NCBI GenBank assembly: GCA_965248155.1
Contig: CBDFIO010000001.1
Location: 310,001-374,000 of the forward strand
DNA: 64,000 bases
Origin: RFSX01 sp965248155
GTDB lineage: Bacteria; Bacteroidota; Bacteroidia; Chitinophagales; Saprospiraceae
Direction of reading: 5' to 3'
Shown: piece after piece, positions 9,603 to 18,421 of the stretch
Position numbering within the stretch: the stretch's first letter is position 1
How the letters are laid out: each line of letters opens with the position of its first letter
The notes under the pieces: generated by a model
What the model was told of the DNA's origin: nothing
The model's input: the letters and a program-made list of their open reading frames with translations, nothing else
Database searches by the model: none
Made by a program: the position numbers and the translations under genes

Positions 9603-10184
9603 ATGAGAGCAATGACAATGAATCAAATATCATACAGGAATCGCATACATCCCCATTTGTTTGCCTTGTATATCTCATTCGCCAGTATTATTATGATGTT
9701 TGGCGCTTTGACAAGTGCATATATCGTCAAACATGCTGCAGGTGATTGGTTGGAATATCAGATGCCGTCAATCTTTTATTTTAGTACGGCTGCATTATTA
9801 TTATCAAGTGTTTGTTTGCATTATTCTTATTATAGTTTTAACAAGCAAAATTCATTTAACTATAGATTGTTTTTAGTTTTTGCATTTATTCTAGGAGTCA
9901 CTTTTGTGACCTTACAATATAATGGGTGGCAATCACTTTATTCTACCGGGTTGGATTTAAAAGCTAATGTTTCAGGATCGTTTTTATATCTGATAACTGG
10001 TTTGCATGCCTTGCATATTTTAGGAGGAATAGCCGCCATCACTGTTGCTATAATACACGCATTCACACTCCCATTTATAATAACCGAAAAAAGAAAAATC
10101 AGATTCCGATTAGTGCTTCATTATTGGCACTTCGTGGATATTTTATGGATTTATTTATTAGCATTCTTATTACTTTGTAAATAA
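9603..10184 (+). CDS. Heme-copper oxidase subunit III family protein
   Basis: A 193-residue protein with five hydrophobic helices, matching the short five-helix subunit III (COX3) family. Key stretches are ASIIMMFGALTSAYIVKHAA near the N terminus and a closing RLVLHYWHFVDILWIYLLAF, the signature last helix of subunit III. I choose the ATG at 9603, two bases after the ctaB stop. An upstream TTG at 9594 would overlap ctaB, and ATGs at 9612 and 9618 are also possible. It is one of two adjacent subunit III-like genes. Such duplication is common in Bacteroidota oxidase operons. Its exact division of labour with the next gene is unknown. Confidence 0.88.
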   Translation: MRAMTMNQISYRNRIHPHLFALYISFASIIMMFGALTSAYIVKHAAGDWLEYQMPSIFYFSTAALLLSSVCLHYSYYSFNKQNSFNYRLFLVFAFILGVTFVTLQYNGWQSLYSTGLDLKANVSGSFLYLITGLHALHILGGIAAITVAIIHAFTLPFIITEKRKIRFRLVLHYWHFVDILWIYLLAFLLLCK

Positions 10185-10190
10185 TATACA

Positions 10191-11042
10191 ATGGCAGATA
10201 CTTTGACACATCATGCTGGAGAAGAGACCGATGAAAAGCTGTGGTCCGGAGGGAAAACACCTTTTAAGATCAGCTATGGTAAACTGATGATGTGGTACTT
10301 TCTACTTTCTGATGCATTCACCTTTGCTGGATTCTTAATTGCTTATGGTACTTTGAGAATGAGCATGCCGAGTTGGCCTGTACCAGACTTTGTGTTTAGC
10401 GCATTTCCGGGAGGATTACATCACAAACCATTATTGTTTGTAACAGTAATGACTTTTATTCTTCTTTTTAGTTCTTATACCATGGTACGTGCCGTACAGG
10501 AAGGACAACAGGAAAATAAAAATGGTGTAGTATTCTGGATGATCTTAACAATTTTTGGTGGATTAGGATTTCTAGGATCTCAAGCTTGGGAATGGACAAC
10601 ACTAATCAAAGCTGAACATGTATCGGTGACTACCAACCCATTTAGTTCACATACTGAACATGGCGTCTACCTGGAAGGGGATGGACATGACATAACAGAA
10701 GGAGATGTATTCGAACCCGGTGATCCTTATTTGATCCATAAGCATCATGGAGAGTGGCACCAATTAGATTATAAAGTTACAGAAGGTGACGAAGCCGGAA
10801 AGATAAAAGAACAAGAATTTGGTCCAAAAGCATTTGGTGCGTTGTTTTTCTTTATCACAGGATTTCATGGATTCCACGTTTTTTCCGGAGTGATATTTTT
10901 ATTGATTATTTGTGTAAATGCGGCTACTGGTCTTTATGTAGAACGAAAGAATGGGTATGAGATGGTTGAAAAGATTGGGCTGTATTGGCACTTTGTAGAC
11001 CTTGTATGGGTATTTGTGTTTTTAGTATTTTATTTAATCTAA
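10191..11042 (+). CDS. coxC: Cytochrome c oxidase subunit III
   Basis: The second and longer subunit III-like protein, 283 residues. It has helices near residues 35-52, 82-102, 115-132, 217-245 and 258-280. The family hallmark GLYWHFVDLVWVFVFLVFYL closes the protein, and FHGFHVFSGVIFLL precedes it. A hydrophilic insertion of about 70 residues between helices (SSHTEHGVYLEGDGHDITEGD and onward, about 147-210) is longer than in proteobacterial CoxC and rich in His, Asp and Glu. It lies 6 bases after the shorter subunit III and 14 bases before the subunit IV-like gene. Subunit III stabilises the oxidase and its proton uptake. Confidence 0.92.
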   Translation: MADTLTHHAGEETDEKLWSGGKTPFKISYGKLMMWYFLLSDAFTFAGFLIAYGTLRMSMPSWPVPDFVFSAFPGGLHHKPLLFVTVMTFILLFSSYTMVRAVQEGQQENKNGVVFWMILTIFGGLGFLGSQAWEWTTLIKAEHVSVTTNPFSSHTEHGVYLEGDGHDITEGDVFEPGDPYLIHKHHGEWHQLDYKVTEGDEAGKIKEQEFGPKAFGALFFFITGFHGFHVFSGVIFLLIICVNAATGLYVERKNGYEMVEKIGLYWHFVDLVWVFVFLVFYLI

Positions 11043-11056
11043 AGAATTAATTGATT

Positions 11057-11479
11057 ATGGGTCATTCTTACGAAAAATCTAAAAAGATTGCATTAAAAAT
11101 AATAATCATCCTAGCTGTAATTACAGCTATTGAGGTAATTATTGCCTTACTCGGTAAAGGCTATCTTATCAGTGGATTTGAATTGCCACTTGTGGTGTTG
11201 GGATTGGTTATGATTGCATTAAGTATAACAAAAGCTTACCTTATTGTGTATGAATTCATGCACATGAAATATGAAGTTCCAGCCTTGGTAAAAACAGTTC
11301 TATTACCAATTGGATTATTGGTTTGGGCTGTCATTGCTTTCTTCGTTGAAGGTAATGATTGGCAGAATAGAAGAAAACTTATTGATAATAAGGATAAAGA
11401 GAAAATTGAAAATCGCACCATAAAGGCTCCCGCTCAAGAAGGGATGCTCTTTGAGATGGACGAAACTAAATTGGGATAA
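11057..11479 (+). CDS. Cytochrome c oxidase subunit IV-like membrane protein
   Basis: A 140-residue protein with three hydrophobic helices (about 9-32, 40-60 and 72-95) and a charged C-terminal tail, matching the small subunit IV (COX4_pro/CtaF-like) family of bacterial oxidases. The helix 2-loop sequence TKAYLIVYEFMHMKYE is characteristic of the Bacteroidota version. I prefer the ATG at 11057 to the in-frame TTG two codons upstream because the protein then begins MGHSYEKSKK. A short GC hairpin followed by T7 at about 11484-11507 may attenuate transcription after this gene, but the stem is weak. Function is structural or assembly. Confidence 0.87.
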   Translation: MGHSYEKSKKIALKIIIILAVITAIEVIIALLGKGYLISGFELPLVVLGLVMIALSITKAYLIVYEFMHMKYEVPALVKTVLLPIGLLVWAVIAFFVEGNDWQNRRKLIDNKDKEKIENRTIKAPAQEGMLFEMDETKLG

Positions 11480-11543
11480 TATGAAGGCCACTTGTTGCCC
11501 TTTTTTTATATAAAAAATTAGTCCCTTATTGATTTAGATACTT

Positions 11544-12092
11544 ATGAAATCTTTACGCACAATACTCATATTAATTGTATTATTCGTTCTCCCGGCAGGG
11601 TCATGGTATTTTTTGAAATATGGTTTTAATTGGAGGAAAGGGAAATTGGCTGCACTTGAAACCAAGGGACATTTTATTTCAGACCTTAACTGGAATTCTA
11701 TTGAAAAGGAGAACATAAACAACAGCTTTTCCAGCAGAACAACAGTGGTAAAATTTGCAGATGGCTTAAGTGTCAATGATGAGAAGATTATTGATCAATT
11801 CAAAAAAGTAAATGGATTTCAATGGGTCTTGATTTCAAAAGATTCTTCATCTTTTATTAATGTACCATCTAACGATCCCAGAAAATATATTGTTAGTCCA
11901 AGATTTTATAGTTCACCCAATTCATATAGATCCTTAGGTCATTATATGTTGGTTGATACGGGCTTAAATATCAGACAGATATATGAGGGAGATTCTGAAA
12001 AGATGCTTCGCAAATTAGTTGAGGATATTACAATTGTTATCCCAAAAAAGAAACAAAAAGATATTTCAATCAGAAAGAAAAATAATGACTGA
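11544..12092 (+). CDS. SCO1/SenC-like thioredoxin-fold protein lacking the copper cysteines
   Basis: A 182-residue protein with one N-terminal membrane anchor (about 7-25) and a soluble domain. Position after the oxidase genes, and the C-terminal stretch GHYMLVDTGLNIRQIYEGDS followed by a Leu-rich helix, resemble SCO proteins, in which a conserved His precedes the Leu-Asp-x-x-Gly-x-Ile-Arg strand. Here that His is kept, but there is not one Cys in the whole protein, so the CxxxC copper site of SCO is absent. The remaining homology is weak. It may be a non-copper assembly factor or a degenerate SCO. It overlaps the next gene by 8 bases, indicating coupling. Confidence 0.6.
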   Translation: MKSLRTILILIVLFVLPAGSWYFLKYGFNWRKGKLAALETKGHFISDLNWNSIEKENINNSFSSRTTVVKFADGLSVNDEKIIDQFKKVNGFQWVLISKDSSSFINVPSNDPRKYIVSPRFYSSPNSYRSLGHYMLVDTGLNIRQIYEGDSEKMLRKLVEDITIVIPKKKQKDISIRKKNND

Positions 12093-12621
12093 ATACGTAA
12101 GTAATACGAAACTTGCAAAAAAATTAAATGTTTGGGCATACATACTATCAGTAATCATACTGGTAACAGTCGTGATGATGCGAAAAATACAAATCGATCT
12201 TCCATTTGAAACAAAATCATTACCGGCAACATATTCTATACTAAATATAGTTACAGCATTAATTCTGATCTATGCACTGATAAAAGTGAAAGCCAAGCAA
12301 ATCATTCAACATCGAAATGCTATCATGCTGGCCATGTTTACCTCTGCTGTTTTCTTAATAATGTATGTATTGTACCATATTACAAATGAGCCTGTTAAGT
12401 ATTGTGGAGAAGGACCGATGAGAATAATCTATTTTGTTCTTTTGATTACACATATTTTAGCTGCTGCCGTGATTTTCCCTTTCATATTATTTACTTTTGT
12501 ACGAGGAATTAGTTTTCAGGTTGAAAAACATCGGAAAATGGGCAGATGGGTATTTCCAATTTGGCTGTTTGTTACAATTTCCGGACCTATAACTTATTTG
12601 CTTTTATTGCCATGCTATTAA
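12085..12621 (+). CDS. DUF420 family membrane protein
   Basis: A 178-residue protein with about five transmembrane helices, matching DUF420 (YozB-like). Members sit next to oxidase genes in Bacteroidota and Firmicutes and may help oxidase biogenesis. Visible family traits are TYSILNIVTALILIYALIKV, HRNAIMLAMFTSAVFLIMYV and a last part with EKHRKMGRWVFPIWLFVTISG. I choose ATG 12085, where translation overlaps the preceding stop by 8 bases (ATGACTGA). The frame is open further upstream, but that region belongs to the previous gene. Confidence 0.85.
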   Translation: MTEYVSNTKLAKKLNVWAYILSVIILVTVVMMRKIQIDLPFETKSLPATYSILNIVTALILIYALIKVKAKQIIQHRNAIMLAMFTSAVFLIMYVLYHITNEPVKYCGEGPMRIIYFVLLITHILAAAVIFPFILFTFVRGISFQVEKHRKMGRWVFPIWLFVTISGPITYLLLLPCY

Positions 12622-12622
12622 T

Positions 12623-12889
12623 ATGAAGAAGAATCTGATAATTGTTGCTCTCGTTTTGGTTTTTGTCAGTTTGTCATTGATAGATGTGCAGGCTCAATGC
12701 CCCATGTGCAGAATGTCAGCAGAATCGAACCTTGCAGATGGAGGAACTGCCGGAAAGGGTTTGAACAAGGGCATTTTGTATATGTTATCCCTACCTTATT
12801 TACTTGTAGTTTCCTTAGGTGTTCTGTGGTATAAAAATCGAAGAAAAATTGATGAAGATTTTTTTATTGAACCCTTCTCCGATAACTAA
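12623..12889 (+). CDS. Small membrane protein with CPMC motif, end of oxidase operon
   Basis: An 88-residue protein with a signal-like N terminus ending near AQ (residues 24-25). The motif CPMCRMSAESN comes immediately after the predicted cleavage site, and a single C-terminal helix (about 51-70) precedes a basic then acidic tail. The first residues of the mature protein would be a CxxC pair facing the periplasm, suitable for metal binding or thiol chemistry. It starts one base after the DUF420 stop. I know similar small genes at the end of Bacteroidota oxidase operons, but not a proven function. A role in copper or heme insertion is inference from position and the CPMC motif. Confidence 0.72.
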   Translation: MKKNLIIVALVLVFVSLSLIDVQAQCPMCRMSAESNLADGGTAGKGLNKGILYMLSLPYLLVVSLGVLWYKNRRKIDEDFFIEPFSDN

Positions 12890-12891
12890 AG

Positions 12892-12919
12892 AAAGGCCCC
12901 TCTGCAATCAGAGAGACCT
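12892..12919. terminator. Hairpin between convergent genes
   Basis: A 12-base imperfect inverted repeat (10 of 12 pairs, AAGGCCCCTCTG against CAGAGAGACCTT) with a CAAT loop lies between the plus-strand oxidase operon and the minus-strand barrel gene. Position and shape suit a two-way terminator, although no long T run follows on either strand. Confidence 0.5.
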
Positions 12920-12940
12920 TATATATCTTAGCCATTATTT

Positions 12941-13630
12941 TTAGAATCTGAAGCCATACCCTACATTGAAGGTCCAGCCTTTATGTTTACCCCCTGCATC
13001 AAGAATAAAATCCTGACTTACAAAATTATTTAATGCACGAGTGTAACCAATTTCCGTAATAAAATGACCTTGCTTATAAGGTATTTCAACTCCTGCCAAG
13101 GCTTTGGCGGAAATATCAATCCTATTGTAATTATCACTGCTGAGATCCATATCGATTGTAGCAATATTAAAATCCAGAATCGCAGTTGCTTTCGTTTTTA
13201 ATGACCCAGATAGGGCGTAGCCCAAACTTGGTCCAGCAGCTAAATAAGGACGAATCCTTGATTTGTTATTGATATTAAATTTTAGCATGACCGGTACTTC
13301 CAGGTAATTGATTTCATTTGTCAATTTAATACCTAAGGGTAAATTCATTCCTAAAAAATCTAATCCCATGGATTCATTGACTTTAAAACCTTTTTTCTGA
13401 TAGACCAAACCTGTTCTTAAGCTTAACAGATCATCTAGTTTTTGATCCAGAATTACAGAAGCATTCAGTCTGCTAATAGGGCTTATATCTACTATATCGC
13501 TTGATATAACAGATGTCTCAGTATTAGCAGTATTGAATCCCGTCATTATATTCACTTGTGTTTGTGACAAAAGAGGGAAACTGGAAATTGCTATAATGAA
13601 TGTGCCGATTAAAAATGTTATCTTTTTCAT
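12941..13630 (-). CDS. Outer-membrane beta-barrel protein (PorT-like/OMP_b-brl family)
   Basis: A 229-residue secreted protein with a clear signal peptide (about 1-22, ending ...PLLSQ). It has alternating polar and apolar strands typical of an eight- to ten-strand barrel, including LSLRTGLVYQKKGFKV, YLEVPVMLKFNIN and RPYLAAGPSLGYALSG. It ends in FRF, the aromatic C terminus recognised by the outer-membrane assembly machine. This is the common Bacteroidota 'porin family / outer membrane beta-barrel' type, whose substrate is generally unknown. It is convergent with the oxidase operon. Its own promoter should lie in the 13630-13717 region, downstream of the terminator of the next gene. Confidence 0.82.
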   Translation of the reverse strand: MKKITFLIGTFIIAISSFPLLSQTQVNIMTGFNTANTETSVISSDIVDISPISRLNASVILDQKLDDLLSLRTGLVYQKKGFKVNESMGLDFLGMNLPLGIKLTNEINYLEVPVMLKFNINNKSRIRPYLAAGPSLGYALSGSLKTKATAILDFNIATIDMDLSSDNYNRIDISAKALAGVEIPYKQGHFITEIGYTRALNNFVSQDFILDAGGKHKGWTFNVGYGFRF

Positions 13631-13717
13631 ATCCCTATATTTTAGTGAACAATTATAAGGACGACGAGATATTCGTGTTAAGAGAAGTTATTGGCTTGTT
13701 AATGAAAGCATAAAAAA

Positions 13718-13742
13718 AGACCTTCTTTTTAAAAGAAGGTCT
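13718..13742 (-). terminator. Rho-independent terminator after barrel gene
   Basis: A near-perfect inverted repeat (AGACCTTCTTTT against AAAAGAAGGTCT). Read on the minus strand it is followed at once by seven T residues. It lies about 75 bases past the stop of the minus-strand gene at 13817 and should end that transcript. Confidence 0.85.
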
Positions 13743-13816
13743 CTACTGTTTTTGAAATCGAATAATACTAGAAATAAATAATCTCTTAAAACAGTTTTGG
13801 AAATTGATTTATGAAA

Positions 13817-14269
13817 CTAAAAAAGAATTCCTCCTGATACTGCTAAAGACCCTGCACCCCCTAAAATAAATTTGGGTTCAAGATAAATTTCTATACTGTC
13901 TCCTGCACCAAAAGTAATAAACGCGCCAATATTTAAACCTGTATCCGTATGACTACCGCCAAGAATGACTCCAAAATCAAAACTTGTAATACTCAATCCG
14001 ACCATAGGGGCTAAATTAAAATTATCACTAATTTCAAGTCCTTTATAATGTGCATCGAAATCAATAGAGAAGTTGTAAAAGTCCTCTAAGTGATAAGTAA
14101 AGGTACCCGCACCTGCCCACGAATCATTTACATCATAGAGGGCCTTACCTTGTATTCCTAGAACTGACCCATCAAATATCATTTGTACACCTGCTCCAAA
14201 ACTAAATTGGCTAAATCCGGTAGTAATTAATCCAAAAAATAATAAGAAAGTTATCGCTATGTTTTTCAT
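13817..14269 (-). CDS. Small outer-membrane beta-barrel-like protein
   Basis: A 150-residue protein starting MKNIAITFLLFFGLITTGFSQ, a clean signal peptide. I therefore prefer the ATG at 14269 over one 16 codons upstream. The mature part alternates glycine-rich apolar strands (FGAGVQMIFDGSVLGIQGKA, MVGLSITSFDFGVILGG, GAFITFGAGD) and ends in GGILF, an aromatic last residue as in outer-membrane barrels. I do not recognise a specific family. Its terminator is the hairpin at 13718. It is separated from the upstream DUF423 gene by about 60 bases. Confidence 0.65.
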   Translation of the reverse strand: MKNIAITFLLFFGLITTGFSQFSFGAGVQMIFDGSVLGIQGKALYDVNDSWAGAGTFTYHLEDFYNFSIDFDAHYKGLEISDNFNLAPMVGLSITSFDFGVILGGSHTDTGLNIGAFITFGAGDSIEIYLEPKFILGGAGSLAVSGGILF

Positions 14270-14330
14270 TTGGTAAGATTTTAGATATAAATATAAACAT
14301 ATATAAAAAACCAGCAATATTTTTTTAAAA

Positions 14331-14732
14331 TTATACTTTAATCTTAATAACTGTAAAAAAGACAGCCGCCCAGGAACCTAATAAAGCGACACCTCCAAGA
14401 GGGGTAAGTAATCCAAGTATTTTCGTAGATTCAAAACCAAATACCTCTTTCATTGCTAGTAGATAAAGGCTGCCTGAAAACAAACATATTCCACATAAAA
14501 AGAAGAGACAGACATAGAATAATCCTCTTATTCTATATATCCGATACAATAAAGCTGTACAAAAGATTGCCAGTGTATGATAGAACTGATAATTAACTCC
14601 GGTTTTAAATGCGCTTATTGATTTCGGACCAAGATGAGCAGGAAGAACATGACTGCCAAAAGCTCCTAATATTACAGCTGTACAACCAAGAATAGCGGTG
14701 ATGATAATGAGGATTTTAAACTTTTTCTGCAT
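14331..14732 (-). CDS. DUF423 family membrane protein (YgdD-like)
   Basis: A 133-residue protein with four transmembrane helices, matching DUF423. The family stretch GAFGSHVLPAHLG in the first loop, NYQFYHTLAIF in the second helix and FSGSLYLLAM and LTPLGGVALLGSWA near the end are all visible. Function is not established for the family. I choose ATG 14732 (MQKKFKIL), which starts 12 bases after the ung stop; an ATG at 14759 would overlap ung by 16 bases. The two genes are likely co-transcribed with ung upstream. Confidence 0.9.
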   Translation of the reverse strand: MQKKFKILIIITAILGCTAVILGAFGSHVLPAHLGPKSISAFKTGVNYQFYHTLAIFCTALLYRIYRIRGLFYVCLFFLCGICLFSGSLYLLAMKEVFGFESTKILGLLTPLGGVALLGSWAAVFFTVIKIKV

Positions 14733-14743
14733 ATACTTCAAAT

Positions 14744-15424
14744 TTACACTATTTGCCAATCTATTGGAGATTGCTTATTAGTTTTTAATAGTTCATTTGT
14801 TTTTGAAAAATGGGCACATCCCATAAACGCATTTCTTGCAAGAGGGGAGGGATGAGCCGCTTCAAGAACATAATGCTTCATTTCATCGATTAACACTTTT
14901 TTAGATTGAGCAAACCTTCCCCACAACAAAAAAATAATACCAGATTTCTTTTCTGAGATCAATTGAATAACTGCATCAGTAAATTCCTGCCATCCAATAT
15001 TTTTGTGAGACCCCGGACTTTTATGTTCAACCGTAAGCATAGCATTTAATAAAAAGACACCTTGGTCTGCCCAAGAACTTAAATCGCCATGAACCGGCAT
15101 CGTAATGCCGCAGTCAGTAATGAGTTCTTTATAAACGTTTTTAAGAGATGGGGGTATTTTAATATTTTTTGGAACCGAAAAACAAAGACCCATTGCTTCT
15201 CCGGGGCCATGATAAGGATCCTGACCTAGAATAACAACTTTTACTTTATCTAATGGAGTGAGATTGAATGCATGAAAGATCATAGATCCCGGGGGATAAA
15301 TCGTTTTTCCATTGCCTTTAGCATTTTTTAGATGCAGGCTTATATTGTCAAAGTACTGTGATTCAAAATTTGTCCACAGGACATCTTTCCATGATTTTTC
15401 AATATGTACTTTTTCCGGGTTCAA
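14744..15424 (-). CDS. ung: Uracil-DNA glycosylase, family 1
   Basis: Removes uracil from DNA to begin base excision repair. The 226-residue protein carries all family 1 motifs: the water-activating loop VVILGQDPYHGPGEAMGLCF, the GVFLLNAMLTVE segment, IIFLLWGRFAQ and the DNA-intercalating loop HPSPLARNAF. Length is normal. The start is a TTG at 15424 (protein begins MNPEKVHIEKSWKDVL); there is no ATG between the upstream stop and the first conserved residues. The gene leads into the DUF423 gene on the minus strand. Confidence 0.96.
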   Translation of the reverse strand: MNPEKVHIEKSWKDVLWTNFESQYFDNISLHLKNAKGNGKTIYPPGSMIFHAFNLTPLDKVKVVILGQDPYHGPGEAMGLCFSVPKNIKIPPSLKNVYKELITDCGITMPVHGDLSSWADQGVFLLNAMLTVEHKSPGSHKNIGWQEFTDAVIQLISEKKSGIIFLLWGRFAQSKKVLIDEMKHYVLEAAHPSPLARNAFMGCAHFSKTNELLKTNKQSPIDWQIV

Positions 15425-15481
15425 ATTGTAATTGGGGATAGTTTAATCCTTACTATCTATTTAAAAAGTCAATACTTCAAT

Positions 15482-16436
15482 TTACTGTACATATAATATA
15501 AGGGCTTTGCTTTGATTTTTTGCTCTTAAGTGAAGAAAGTATAAGCCCGCAACTGGATTATGAAGTATTACGGCATCGTTTTTTTGTGTAAATGGAATGG
15601 AGCGCCCATTGATATCAAAGATTTTAACACTCATATTTTTATTACTCAAATCCTGAATATTAATTATTCCATGACTTGGATTTGGATGTACGTTCAATCC
15701 TGAGAAGATATCATCAATTCCGGCCTGTAGATTACAACTCGACTCCCCTAACCAATTGAACCCATCAGTCATAATCTGATTTCTCATCGGAAAGTCAATT
15801 GTGTGGCCAACACCTTGTAAAACATTAGATTCTACACAGGCTTCATTATTCTGCAGTGCTTGGAATAAGGGTGTAAATCTTGCCGCTAATAAATCTGCAG
15901 ATCCATGTATTAAGTAGAAGGATTCGTCTTCAGCATTTTCAAGAATATTATTGATCTCTCCGGTTCCATTTATTGCTGCTCCAATGATGAGGTAACCTTT
16001 GAATTTCTCTGTATTCCTTAGCCCATATGTATAGCTTGTTTTTCCTCCCCACGAAAAACCCATTACGTATTGTTCGTTTCTATTGATATTATACCAAAAA
16101 CCAATCGAATCCAAAAGGACGCTCGTAAAAGCAGTATCTATAGGATCGTCAATCCGTCCATCAGGTCCTCCATCAGGGCAGACAAGTAAAAGTTTATTTG
16201 ATTCAGCAAATGCAATTAAGTGTATCTCGCCATGATTCTGCATCCCAGCGATTTGTATTGAGAGGATGGAGACCAAGCATCAAACTCTGGGGTGTGCTTT
16301 CATCGTATGAACTTGGAACATAAAGAGAATACTTTTTGAAATTATCGTTTTGGAAGGGAAATCCACTATCAATTTTTTCTTGACTAATTAAAGCAATGCT
16401 GATAAGGAATAGTAAGGAAGAAAGTAAATATTTCAT
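15482..16436 (-). pseudogene. Secreted alpha/beta-hydrolase esterase with T9SS sorting domain, frameshifted
   Basis: Two overlapping frames make one secreted esterase of the PHB-depolymerase/feruloyl-esterase type. The first part (from 16436) has a signal peptide and ends early after ESWRDTL. The second resumes as IAFAESNKLLLVCPDGG and contains the nucleophile elbow GFSWGG, a catalytic His in GVGHTID, and a C-terminal T9SS sorting domain (NVHPNPSHGIINI, MSVKIFDINGR, GLYFLHL). Removing one base near 16217-16218 (an extra A in TTAATT on the coding strand) restores a single frame with DTLIAFAE. The mature enzyme would be exported and anchored or released through type IX secretion. Pseudogene or sequencing error cannot be told apart here. 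Confidence 0.78.
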
Positions 16437-16532
16437 TTATTATGTTCTTTGTTTAAATATCTCACTAATTAATCAGAATAAATGTTTCGAGGAGGACCTT
16501 AGAAGAATCAAATATCATAAAGTGTTTAAATC

Positions 16533-18421
16533 TTAATTTTTGAAATAGATAATATTGTCAAGACTTAACTTAGATAAGCCAATCAGTTCTCTGTTTTGAT
16601 TCACACCATCGATGGATTTAAACTTGTAAAGAACCGCTTTGTTTCCTTCTCTTTTATATTGAGTACCATAGATTTGTTCTTTATCATTTAGCATTAAGAA
16701 TCTATCGTATAGATTCGCATAATCGACCCAATTGCCTTCTCCTTTGAGACAATGTTGTTTTAGAATGGGGAGATATTTTTCATACTGTTCTACATCTTTT
16801 GAATGATTGATAACTAAAGGGACAACGGAAATCAATCTTTCGCCATACTCAGATTTTAATGGCCAGCCATATTCTTGTAAAAAATATTCTAAGTAATCTA
16901 GATTGCTTTCGTAATGATCTCTTTTTATCTGGTCTGAGACATTGAATTTATTGCCATGTGAGATTTCATATTGTGTTCCTGTTAATTTTTGTATGGCTGA
17001 TTCCAGGTTAATATATTTTTGATCTTCTACTATCAAAGAATCCAGCAGAAATGCGTTAAGACCGTAGTTTAATTGGGTATAGGAATTAGTTATCTTCAGC
17101 TTAATCAGATCTACCATTTGCTTATTTAGAGACTTGGATATTCTATCATCATGGAATATCAAATTCAGATATTTTGGGCTTACCGTATTAAGCCAGATTT
17201 TCAAATTTTTTACAAATACAGCTCTTTCTTCAGTTTTGGCAAACTTCACCATATTTCTATAGGCCCCCTGGTTTACCGATAATTGACTTTTTCTAAGAAT
17301 GACTTTTCTAAATGATTGTTCTTTTACGTTTGATCCGAATTCCAATCTAGCTAAACTGTCACCTTTTGCTATTTCTAATAATCTGACAGGAGATATTTTA
17401 TGGTGTACGTTCAAATATTCACTTACTTGATTTGCTCTTTTTTGCGATAATAATAAATTGTCACTCCCATAAGAATCGGCATGAGCTTCTATCTCCAAAA
17501 CATCATTTTTCCTAATGTTGGTTGAATTTACGATTGAATCAATTTGCATTTTTTGATTAATACTCAGATTGTATTGATTCTGATCATACAGTAAAATAGT
17601 TGAATCTTTCGCGATTGCTGTTTTTTCAAAATAGTCCTGGTCAAAACAATCTACATACTCATAGCTGCCACCGGAATTTTGTGTTTCTCTTATCTCTAAG
17701 TTATCAATGAAGTAATAGTATCTCCCTTCCCTATATTGATTATTTGGCCAATTCCCATTTCTAAATAACCCAATCGTTAAATAGTTTAGATCACATAGAG
17801 GTCGAATAGTCCAGCTTTTCCTCTTCCATTGATTAAGATGAGTTGATCCATACGAAAGGATGTTGTTGGATTCCAGCATGGAGTCCTTTATGTTTTTCAC
17901 AGGAATATTCGTCAATTTGATACCTCCATTTTTAAAAATTGTAGTATCAATATTATATCTATCAGGAAAAAAGACATGTATTGAGACTTCATATATTTTA
18001 CCTACTTCTAATGATGAGTTCAATGGAACTTTGATATATGAAGAAATTCCATGATTTTCTGCGTCTCTTCTGTAATCTATTCCTCTTGAATAGTATCCCA
18101 TCTGAATCATTTGACATCCATCTTGGACAGCATATTGTTCAAATTACAAAATCCTTCATACTCGTTTTGAGCTGTCACTTTATTCTTGCAGGAGCAAATG
18201 GAATATCCCCAGCCTCCACGATATGTCCAATTTTTTAATCGTATGCTTTCACTTCCAAAAAAATTCCATTTCTGAATATCATTGACATTATGTTCGAAAC
18301 TGGCATTTGGAACTATACTTTGAGAATTGAGCAGTTGAGAAAAATAGAAAACAGAGAAGCAAAGGAGTAGTATGAATTTACTTCTTTCAGTCACGGTGCT
18401 GGATTTAACAATTATTCCCAA
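16533..18421 (-). pseudogene. OmpA-family surface protein, frameshifted
   Basis: Two frames meeting at about 18141 make one protein of roughly 630 residues. The first part has a signal peptide and the SIVPNASFEH start of a jelly-roll-like N-terminal domain common in Bacteroidota OmpA proteins. The second continues as FEQYAVQDGCQMIQMGYYSR and into the OmpA domain (LEIEAHADSYGS, LSQKRANQVSEYL), followed by about 250 further residues without a family I recognise. The coding strand has TTT where TTTT would keep the frame (plus-strand A run 18141-18143). It overlaps the thioesterase stop by 10 bases. The OmpA domain would hold it to peptidoglycan or the outer membrane. Confidence 0.7.
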
